From Branchiostoma floridae (taxonomy: Eukaryota > Chordata > Leptocardii > Amphioxiformes > Branchiostomatidae): a stretch of 38,350 nt of DNA. The notes under the pieces are model-generated. The model saw only the letters and a list, made by a program, of their open reading frames with translations. It did not search any database and was not told where the DNA came from. This document shows, in pieces, positions 30,900 to 38,350 of the stretch (its first letter is position 1; each line of letters starts with the position of its first letter). A program made the position numbers and the translations under genes. Where the stretch lies: assembly GCF_000003815.2 (NCBI RefSeq), contig NC_049983.1, positions 23,432,806 to 23,471,155 on the forward strand. Direction: 5' to 3'.

Positions 30900-31749
30900 G
30901 CTCCGGCTGTTTTTAAACTTTTTTTAGTCTTTTTTTATCGGGTTTTCTATTTATATTTCAGCCATACATAGTATGGTGAAATATATTGTATTCGTAATGT
31001 TTCTTTCTTTCTTTCTTTCTCCTGTCAAATCTTCAAAGTGATTCATCTCCGCCGTTCCTGGACCGAATGACCTGAAATTTGGCACAGCGGTAGAATAGGC
31101 CAATACCTAGATGTGTTTTTCTCAGTTTTTTCATATCTGCCTCTAAAATGATTTTATTGAGGTTTAAAGGTCATGTTTTGACCAAAACGGTATATTTTGG
31201 CCCCCTGTACCCTGGTCGTACAATGGAGTGGCCTGAAATTTGGTGTAAATAGGCATTAGATAGTTGGTAAAATGATCCAAGTAAAATTTCTGGCATAAAC
31301 TACTTTAAAATGCTTAATTTCAGCACTTTTCTGAGGGTAAATTGGCTTTCTTTTGGCCTCCTGCCGTGAACTCCAGTGACCCCAATAACTCCAGCCCTGG
31401 GCGACAGGTGACAGGTGTCTGTCTGCTAATTAATTGAATTGTGCCGCCAGCCAATCAGCGAAGAGAAAGAAACACTTCGTCGGCAATTGGTATCAAAGCA
31501 ACCAATGACACAACACTTCTCAAGCAAACCGCGAATTTCCAAAACTGAAGCTGATTGGCTAATATTGTCACGTGTATATGTAGACGAAACCATTCATGTT
31601 TGGGAGGATTTGGAAATCTATGTTACTCAATAAAAGGTACTGCAAAGAATATAAGAAGATAATATGTGCATTGTTTTGAAAAATATTTATCATACAGTAA
31701 CACAATGATAGATATACGGAATGAAACCTTCAGGTCTGACATATTTGTA
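30900..31749. other. Repeat-derived non-coding DNA with a hairpin and (TTTC)n
   Basis: A 13-bp-stem hairpin (30954-30983, TATTTCAGCCATAC then GTATGGTGAAATA) is followed by a (TTTC)n microsatellite (31002-31020). Two diverged copies of a unit containing TGACCTGAAATTTGGCACAG / TGGCCTGAAATTTGGTGTAA follow (about 31065 and 31225). The layout resembles a dispersed repeat family. CCAAT-type boxes occur at 31449, 31503 and 31554. No exon is recognised. Confidence 0.5.
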
Positions 31750-33754
31750 CAGAGCTTCTTGAACATTCCAACCCAGCTACTTGGACTCGTCCAGTGCGTC
31801 ACATGTATGCAAGATTGTGTTGCGTGAACTAGACGGCAAGCGCAGCTTCGGAGTTCCTCGAATTTTCTGCGCTTTTTTACGTCAGTTTCTACCCAATTTT
31901 GGTTGTCATCGGTGGCAGAACATCATAAGGTAAGAAATGGCTATCCTTCCATTGTCCACTCCGTTGTTATTGTACTTTGAAAGGTGTTTTCGTTTGTGAA
32001 ATTCGTCAGTACGTCCTTGGTACGTGCAAAACCGCGGGCAAGTGCTAACGAGCACTGGCGCGCTGTCGTCATTGTGTAAACCTCTCCGTTTGCTGTCAAA
32101 AACAATTGACAAAAAAATATTCCTAGACGTTACTTGCGTCTTTCCATATTTCTGTTGAATAATGATTTACTTGCGAGTTTGTTTATTTCCGTGGAAACAT
32201 CTCTTAACTCTTACGTTTTGATGCAGTCAGGACGAATTTAGGTGCCGTCCTTTGGATTATGTGTAAATAATTTTCACGTAAAATTACGAGCAGCTATACT
32301 TGAAAACTCTGCTCCAATAATTTCACACGAGATGTCATGGTGTTTCGTGCATAATTCTGTTTGTTGACGGTAACTGAATATTTTATTTTGGTCGTGAGGA
32401 CGTCCACATATTTTTCTATGGGGAGGGGGGCAAATAGTTTCACAAGGTTAACCGAATAATAATTTTTCGTTCGTTCATTATATGCTGCTTACTGCATGGT
32501 TGATGTAAGAAGTGAAATGCCGTACACATATCTATGCCATGTTTTGGGGCATTTAGCAAAACTGCAAGCAAGAATGTTATACTTTGCCACCAATGTTGGT
32601 TGGTTGAAGTTGGTTTGTGAAACCTATGTTATTCCAGCCCATAGTTATGCCAGGGGTCATCATAGCCATAATTTGTTTCATGTTGAATGTTGTATACTAT
32701 AAACCTGACACTGGCACAGTGTGGTCGTCTTTGAGTCAGTGCACACTTGTAACATAAATGGCGCTGTTGTTACAATAAGCCATTTGCACAAAAGCCCTCT
32801 CACACAGAGATCAGAACGCATGTGCAGCAAGCCGGCAACAGAAATTCTACTTTGTAGATAATATGTGAAAGGTAAGGTCGCTGTTTGCGGGGACTTAATG
32901 TTGCGGTAGCGGGAAAATGGATTGTTTGTATAGCGCCATCCCACAACTAAAATGCATTCACAGTACTGTACTTACATAGTCATACTGTAATGGAAAAGCC
33001 ACCTCCTCTATAAACCACCAGTCAGTACCATTTACTGGTTACTCGGCAACGGTTCTACAAATGGACAGAAAAGTCTGCTTTTGATTTTGACAGTGCTAGC
33101 ATGCTCAACTCTCACTGATCTAACCATATCTATACTTTGAATAATGCAGCACAGTATACTTTTCTATGGTGTTATACAGTACATTGTATGGACTCCAATG
33201 GAGAAATGAATGAATGCAAACTAAAATAAAATTGTGTCTTGTAAGTATTCATGTTTCTCCACTGTATCAAGTATCTCAAACATTTTACTGTGGTATTGAG
33301 ACATGGAGAAATGAATGAATGCGAACTAAAATAAAATAAAATTGTGTCTTGTACGTATTCATGTTTCTTCACCATTATTATTTATAACGAGTACCTCAAA
33401 CATGTCATTGTGGTACTGAGACAATATGATACTGAGAGTAGCGAAGTGGTCACCATGAAAACTGTGAACATAAAACCACCATTTAGTTTCTGTATTTACA
33501 GTATTACCAAGAATTTTTGTCGCCCGCACATGTGTACTCTAATAGAGGGTAAGCAAAACTCCATTTCAAGCATACTGGTTATATTTTTCATCTTTTTTTT
33601 CAGTCAACCATCATATGATATGCAACCTTTATTTTTTCTTTCTTTAAAGTTGAAGGCTTCATAATTGTTGACCCAATGTCTAGTAACTAAATAAAAGTAC
33701 TAATGTCTCAAAGAACTGCTGCTACACTCTCATATTTGTAATATTTCAGGAGGA
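31750..33754. other. Upstream region of the Helitron ORF
   Basis: About 2 kb without supported coding sequence. A donor-like site (CATAAG then GTAAGA at 31930) and an acceptor-like site (TATTTCAG ending 33749) could frame a 5' UTR intron of the Helitron gene, but this is speculative. A G-run occurs at 32420. The Helitron 5' end was not located. Confidence 0.4.
33198..33422. repeat. Two-copy tandem repeat, unit about 105 bp
   Basis: The block from ATGGAGAAATGAATGAATGC to GGTATTGAGAC (33198-33302) is repeated from 33303 to about 33422 with a few substitutions and small insertions, including an AAATA expansion. Non-coding, upstream of the Helitron ORF. Confidence 0.88.
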
Positions 33755-36700
33755 ATGCCACGTCGACGTAAGAATAAGACTTCTGCTGAATTGATGAGGC
33801 TGAATGCCTGGAAGGGACAACAGGAAACAAAGACAGCTGGTAAGCAGGAATTGGAGGTAAGACTAAGAGGGCAGAAGCCAGCTGATGAGCAGGAAGTGGA
33901 GGTAAGAGGTCAGGTGCCAGCTAATGAGCAGGAAGTGGAGGTAAGAGGACAGGAGCCAGCTAATGAACAGGAAATAGAAGTAGCAGGACAGGACCTAGAT
34001 GACAAGCAGCAATTACAGGTAACTGGGCTGGAGCCAGCTGATCCAAAGGAAGTAGAGGTAACAGGGGAGTGGAAGGATAGCGAGTTCACATTCAATCCCT
34101 TCACACAAAATGATCAATTGCAACTAGCAGGCCAGTTGAACCTTTCTGTTCATCGATATCTCAATATTCAGGAAAGGAATGTTCCTTTGGAGGCACCAAT
34201 CAGTCCCATCAGAATTATTGGGGATGGTAATTGTTTCTATAGAGCTATTAGTTACCTTATTTGTGGCACCCAAGACTATCATGATGTATTAAGACAGCGT
34301 ACAGTTGAATATATGTCAACATTGTCTGAAGATGTTTACAGGCCTTGGTTGGCGTTCGAGCACCCTGAAAAAACCATGGACCAGTACCTGTCTCGTGATG
34401 GTCGAAGCATGCAGAATCGTCATCCAGCAGATCTTGAAGCATGGGCCACACAGGTAGAAATAAATGCGATGTCTTCACTACTGGGAAGACGCATCTTTGT
34501 GTACGGTAAGCATGGCTTTAACATTAAGTGGGAATGGATGAAGTACCCATGGTGTGAGAGTAATACAAGCATGTTAGATGGTAGAAATGCTATATACATG
34601 CAACATACGAATGGTAACCATTTTGATGTTGTCACAGCAACAGTTTTCAACAAAAGACAGACAAGGAGTATGTCACGGCGCCACAGAGAGGAAACTACAG
34701 AAGCCTCACAAGTTGCCTGCATCAAGAGAAAGACTGTGCTGAATGCCAATAATGATGACGACGACCGGAAAAGGGTCAGACGAGACCGAGAAAGGAAACG
34801 GTACCAGGAGGATCCGGAATATGCCAAGGCCCAACGGGATGGAAAGAAGACTCGATATAGCACAGATAAACAGCACGCCCAGGAGAAGCGCGAAACGGAA
34901 CGGGAGCGAGCACTGGAGCGCTATCACACTGATGATGACTATGCCAAGCAGAAGCGCGAAACGGAACGGGAGCGAGCACTGGAGCGCTATCACACTGATG
35001 ATGACTATGCCAAGCAGAAGCGCGAAAGGGAGCAGGAGCGAGCACTGGAGCGCTATCACACTGATGATGACTATGCCCAGCAGAAGCGCGAAAGGGAGCA
35101 GGGGCGAGCGCTGGAGCGCTATCACACTGATGATGACTATGCCCAGCAGAAAAAAAGAAATGTGCAGATTAACAGACAGAAGAAGCAGAATTTAGCGGAT
35201 GTCAATAAGGACATTGAACAGTTCCAGATGGAATGCAAAGAGGGACCAGAATATGTTTGCACTGTATGTCACAGGCTTTTGTTTCGCAATCAAGTCGTAA
35301 TCTGTCATCGTGATGGTAAAAAATCAAGGTATGTTCAGGCTGTTAAGCACTGTCTTACAGGTACGTATGTACATCAATGCAACGTGGACTGCAACCCACA
35401 TGCGTGTCCCATAGCTAAGTCATCTAGGGGCAAAGAGTGGATATGTCACTGTTGTCATAGGCACATGATAGATAAAAAGACAATTCCATACGAGGCCCAG
35501 AGTAATAAGATGAAGGTCCCAGAAATACCCCCTGAGCTGAAAAGTCTCAATACTCTGGAGTCCCAACTGATAGCCAAGAGAATACCATTCATGAAAGTTG
35601 CAGCTCTCCCGAAAGGGGGTCAGAAAGGTGTTGTTGGCCCAGTAGTGTGTGTCCCAGCAGATGTGAGTGAAACGCATGCAATCCTTCCCAGAATGCCTTC
35701 AGAAGCTCAGTTAATCAAGGTGAAACTTAAGAGGAAGCTACAGTACAGTGGGCATCACATGTATAGACAAATCAGTCCATTGAAGGTTGATGTTGCTTTG
35801 AAGTATCTTGTTGAAAATAATGAACATTACAGCGGTACGTCTATCGATGCAGACTGGGCTACTTCTTGGAATGAAGAAGGAGGCCTTGTTGAACCATCTG
35901 TTGCTGAACAAGGAGGGAATGGCACCTTAGAAGTTCATACAGCTCCTGAGCACCGCGAGTCTGTCACTGCAGAGGGGGATCATATGGAAGGGCCAACTAG
36001 GAATGATATGGAAGATGATGAAACAGACAACGTTATTCAACAGGTAAATGAGGAAGAAGCCATGGAAGTAGCAGCTCTTAGTGAGGAAGAAACTGTGGAA
36101 GAAGCAGCTCAGAGCAAGGAAGAAACCATGGAAGAAGCAGCTCGGAGCAAGGAAGAAACTGTGGAAGAAGCAGCTCTGAGCGAGGAAGAAACCATGGAAG
36201 AAGCAGCTCTGAGTGAGGAAGAAACTGTGGAAGAAGCAGCTCTGAGTGAGGAAGAAACTGTGGAAGAAGCAGCTCTGAGCAAGGAAGAAACTGTGGAAGA
36301 AGCAGCTCTGAGCAAGGAAGAAACTGTGGAAGAAGCAACTCTGAGCGAGGAAGAAACCATGGAAGAAGCAGCTCTGAGCAAGGAAGAAACTGTGGAAGAA
36401 GCAACTCTGAGCGAGGAAGAAACCATGGAAGAAGCAGCTCTGAGCGAGGAAGAGGAACTAGACAGCCGCTTGCGGGGACTGCCACATGACACTTGCCTCC
36501 AGCCAGTAGATATAGGACAGGATTTTCTTGACCACCACGATGAACGCGTCATGTGTGTGGCTCCAGGAGAAGGGAGCAAACCAATTTCTGTGTTCCAGGA
36601 GGTTGGGGGAGAGGCAATGTCCTTCCCTGTTCAATTCCCTACTGGAAAGTTTTCTTTTAATGTTGATCGTGATGTAAGTATTACGCCCAGCAAGTACTTC

Positions 36701-38350
36701 AAGGCACGCCTTATGGGTGCAGATACGCGGTTTGCAAGCGACACTAACTACATATTCTTTGCACAATACGTAACAGAGTTGCGCTTCATACAGTCGAATA
36801 TTTCCATATCTATGCGCAAAGGTTCGCCGACGACAAGTGGCGGCCGTAAAATATCTGCTGGTATGTTGTCAAACAAAGAGGACTTACAGGCTATACTTAA
36901 GTCAGATGAAGGCTATCGCTTCCTTCAGCCAGTCAGGGGTACTCCGCAGTTCTGGGACAAGGCGCTAAATGAATTGTATGCAATGATAAGACAGCTGGGA
37001 ATTCCCACGTGGTTTGCTACGTTTTCTGCTGCAGATTTGCGCTGGCCAGAAGTGTTAGAGGCGATTCGACAAGATCATGGCACAGTACCAGTAAGCGACT
37101 TGTCGTGGGAAGAGCGTTGTGACATTTTGAAGAGTAATCCTGTCACAGCTGCTCGCATGTTTGATCGCAGAGTCAAGCTGTTTTTCAAACACCTCATTAA
37201 ATCTCCATCGCAGCCAATTGGCGAGGTCATAGACACGTTCACGAGGACTGAATTCCAGCAAAGGGGCTCACCCCATATCCATTGTTTGTTTTGGGTGAAA
37301 GATGCACCAAAATTGGGTGTAAATTCTGAAGAAGAGATCTGCTCTTTTGTGGACAGATATGTGTGCTGTCAGCTGCCAAACTCAGAAACAGATAAGGAGT
37401 TATTTGACATAGTTAGCCAGGTTCAAATGCACCGAAAGGGTCATACATCGTCATGCAAGAAAGGTGGCAAGATCTGTAGGTTTGGATTCCCTAAGCCTCC
37501 AGTGAATCAGACATTTCTGTGCAGCCCTGTCTCCCTACAGGACCTGACCGATGAAGAATCAGCATCCATTGCTGGAAGGAAGAAGCAAGCCGAATCTGAC
37601 CTGAAAAAATTCTGGGATGTGTTGGACAAGAAAACAGAGCCAGAGAAGTGCTCCACTGAGGACGTTCTCAAGGAGGCCAATCTCACCACTGCACAGGTCT
37701 GTGACGCTTTGAACTTGATTGCAAACAGGAAGCAAGTATTCCTCAGACGCGAGCCAAAGGACATGTGGGTGAACAATTTCAATCCACATCTGCTCCGAGC
37801 TTGGAACGCGAACATGGACATCCAATATGTTCTCGATGCGTACAGTTGTGTCAAGTACATAGTATCATATATCAGCAAAGCAGAAAGAGAAATGGGAAAG
37901 CTGCTCAAACAGGCTCAGAAAGAGGCAAGGGAAGGCAACGAGGATGTACTGACAGAAATGAGGAAAGTTGGCAACGCCTACCTTCACCACAGGGAAGTGA
38001 GTGCCCAGGAGGCTGTCTATCGTGTCTGTAGCCTGAACTTGAAGGAGTGCTCAAGACAAGTCACATTCATTCCAACAGATGAACAAGCTAATCGCTTGTC
38101 AAAACCTTTGGCCGACATTCAGAAGCTTGCAAGCGAGGGAAACGGTGATGAAGAAAACATCTGGATGCCGAGTATTATGGATCGGTACAAGGCGAGGCCA
38201 CAAGAAGAACCTTTCCGATCAATGTGTGCTGCAGAATTTGTCTCCGAGTATCGCGTCGTTTCTTGTTCAGGCCAGCAAGAAAATGCTCAGCAGTCTTCCA
38301 GAGGGGAAGCAAGGCATGTGTTGAGGGATAATTACGGGGCTGACAAAAAC
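33755..38350 (+). CDS. Helitron-family transposase with N-terminal OTU protease domain (runs off the window)
   Basis: One open frame of 1532 codons continues to the window edge without a stop. Residues about 152-295 form an OTU-type cysteine protease domain: GDGNCFYRA gives D157 and C160, and NGNHFDVV gives H289. Then come an Arg/Glu-rich coiled segment with four 22-residue repeats, a Cys/His cluster (CTVCHRLL, QCNVDCNPHACP, WICHCCHRH) that may bind zinc, and an acidic 11-residue repeat. The Helitron replication-initiator (Rep) part follows, with WFATFSAADLRWPE, the HUH motif RGSPHIHCLFW (H1174, H1176) and the two-tyrosine motif Y1368-x3-Y1372 in YIVSYISKAE. Rep nicks and rejoins one DNA strand in rolling-circle transposition. 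The Pif1-like helicase expected next lies beyond the window. An OTU domain in front of Rep fits the Helentron/Helitron2-type animal elements. The start ATG follows an acceptor-like TTTCAG. The catalytic motifs seen are intact. Confidence 0.93.
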   Translation, partial: MPRRRKNKTSAELMRLNAWKGQQETKTAGKQELEVRLRGQKPADEQEVEVRGQVPANEQEVEVRGQEPANEQEIEVAGQDLDDKQQLQVTGLEPADPKEVEVTGEWKDSEFTFNPFTQNDQLQLAGQLNLSVHRYLNIQERNVPLEAPISPIRIIGDGNCFYRAISYLICGTQDYHDVLRQRTVEYMSTLSEDVYRPWLAFEHPEKTMDQYLSRDGRSMQNRHPADLEAWATQVEINAMSSLLGRRIFVYGKHGFNIKWEWMKYPWCESNTSMLDGRNAIYMQHTNGNHFDVVTATVFNKRQTRSMSRRHREETTEASQVACIKRKTVLNANNDDDDRKRVRRDRERKRYQEDPEYAKAQRDGKKTRYSTDKQHAQEKRETERERALERYHTDDDYAKQKRETERERALERYHTDDDYAKQKREREQERALERYHTDDDYAQQKREREQGRALERYHTDDDYAQQKKRNVQINRQKKQNLADVNKDIEQFQMECKEGPEYVCTVCHRLLFRNQVVICHRDGKKSRYVQAVKHCLTGTYVHQCNVDCNPHACPIAKSSRGKEWICHCCHRHMIDKKTIPYEAQSNKMKVPEIPPELKSLNTLESQLIAKRIPFMKVAALPKGGQKGVVGPVVCVPADVSETHAILPRMPSEAQLIKVKLKRKLQYSGHHMYRQISPLKVDVALKYLVENNEHYSGTSIDADWATSWNEEGGLVEPSVAEQGGNGTLEVHTAPEHRESVTAEGDHMEGPTRNDMEDDETDNVIQQVNEEEAMEVAALSEEETVEEAAQSKEETMEEAARSKEETVEEAALSEEETMEEAALSEEETVEEAALSEEETVEEAALSKEETVEEAALSKEETVEEATLSEEETMEEAALSKEETVEEATLSEEETMEEAALSEEEELDSRLRGLPHDTCLQPVDIGQDFLDHHDERVMCVAPGEGSKPISVFQEVGGEAMSFPVQFPTGKFSFNVDRDVSITPSKYFKARLMGADTRFASDTNYIFFAQYVTELRFIQSNISISMRKGSPTTSGGRKISAGMLSNKEDLQAILKSDEGYRFLQPVRGTPQFWDKALNELYAMIRQLGIPTWFATFSAADLRWPEVLEAIRQDHGTVPVSDLSWEERCDILKSNPVTAARMFDRRVKLFFKHLIKSPSQPIGEVIDTFTRTEFQQRGSPHIHCLFWVKDAPKLGVNSEEEICSFVDRYVCCQLPNSETDKELFDIVSQVQMHRKGHTSSCKKGGKICRFGFPKPPVNQTFLCSPVSLQDLTDEESASIAGRKKQAESDLKKFWDVLDKKTEPEKCSTEDVLKEANLTTAQVCDALNLIANRKQVFLRREPKDMWVNNFNPHLLRAWNANMDIQYVLDAYSCVKYIVSYISKAEREMGKLLKQAQKEAREGNEDVLTEMRKVGNAYLHHREVSAQEAVYRVCSLNLKECSRQVTFIPTDEQANRLSKPLADIQKLASEGNGDEENIWMPSIMDRYKARPQEEPFRSMCAAEFVSEYRVVSCSGQQENAQQSSRGEARHVLRDNYGADKN
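34886..35149 (+). repeat. Four 66-bp coding repeats in the Helitron ORF
   Basis: Four tandem in-frame copies encode a 22-residue unit (KRETERERALERYHTDDDYA and two linker residues). The copies are almost identical in DNA, so they expanded recently. The Arg/Glu periodicity suggests a charged helix. Confidence 0.95.
36075..36450 (+). repeat. 33-bp coding repeats (about 11 copies) in the Helitron ORF
   Basis: In-frame tandem copies encode ALSEEETVEEA, with alternation of SEEE/SKEE and TVEE/TMEE between copies. This acidic linker sits between the Cys/His cluster and the Rep domain. The open frames seen on the minus strand here are shadows of the repeat. Confidence 0.95.

Noticed and set aside
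34706-35195. Minus-strand leucine/isoleucine-rich and plus-strand alternative frames over 34.7-35.2 kb
   Set aside because: Shadows of the 66-bp repeat in the Helitron frame, which is open for 1532 codons and carries the domain motifs.
36078-36579. Minus-strand frames of LLLPQFLP or AASSTVSS repeats
   Set aside because: Shadows of the 33-bp coding repeat in the Helitron ORF.

Overview
The window looks like animal nuclear DNA, most probably from an amphioxus (Branchiostoma). The evidence is GT-AG introns of a few hundred bases, a crowded mix of foldback elements, 5'-truncated LINEs and a Helitron, and an expanded invertebrate-type EndoU family. The species call is an inference. A run of 658 Ns (7114-7771) marks an assembly gap. 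No tRNA, rRNA or CRISPR array was seen.

Layout. (1) 1-5.2 kb holds the 3' end of a plus-strand gene for a single-pass membrane protein resembling the Dictyostelium DD3-3 family. It has four visible exons. One internal exon is partly triplicated and the last exon has been copied downstream several times. Three foldback elements lie in or beside it. (2) 5.2-8.1 kb is gene-poor and includes the gap. (3) 8.1-30.2 kb is a cluster of EndoU-type (XendoU family) RNA endonuclease genes. EndoU-A (+, 8126-12185) is intact, with seven exons that sum to 1038 in-frame bases. EndoU-B (-, 21067-15958) faces A tail to tail and carries a terminal exon coding for about 600 residues of acidic nine-residue repeats. 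EndoU-C (+, 22719-26932) starts head to head with B and is broken by loss of part of exon 3 and by a LINE inserted in exon 5. EndoU-D (+, 28780-30161) is a recent copy of the first two exons of C only. An extra terminal exon stands alone at 14840-14989. (4) 30.2-38.35 kb is repeat-rich DNA followed by a long open frame (33755 to the window edge) for an OTU-protease plus Helitron Rep protein.

How the parts relate. Exons 2 and 5 of A, B and C are exactly 61 and 121 bases long (in C after subtracting the inserted LINE), and the intron phases agree, so the paralogs arose by duplication of one gene. The predicted proteins have no signal peptide and keep the EndoU catalytic set (two His, one Lys). 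Diversification is concentrated in the last exon. A ends in a polybasic stretch plus the CaaX-like CIIL. C and the orphan exon end in CTIL. B has lost the CaaX end and has a giant Ser/Asp/Glu/Cys tail. The main hypothesis from this window is that these cytosolic EndoU nucleases are diversified by interchangeable tails, with prenyl membrane anchors in some and a polyanionic repeat in another.
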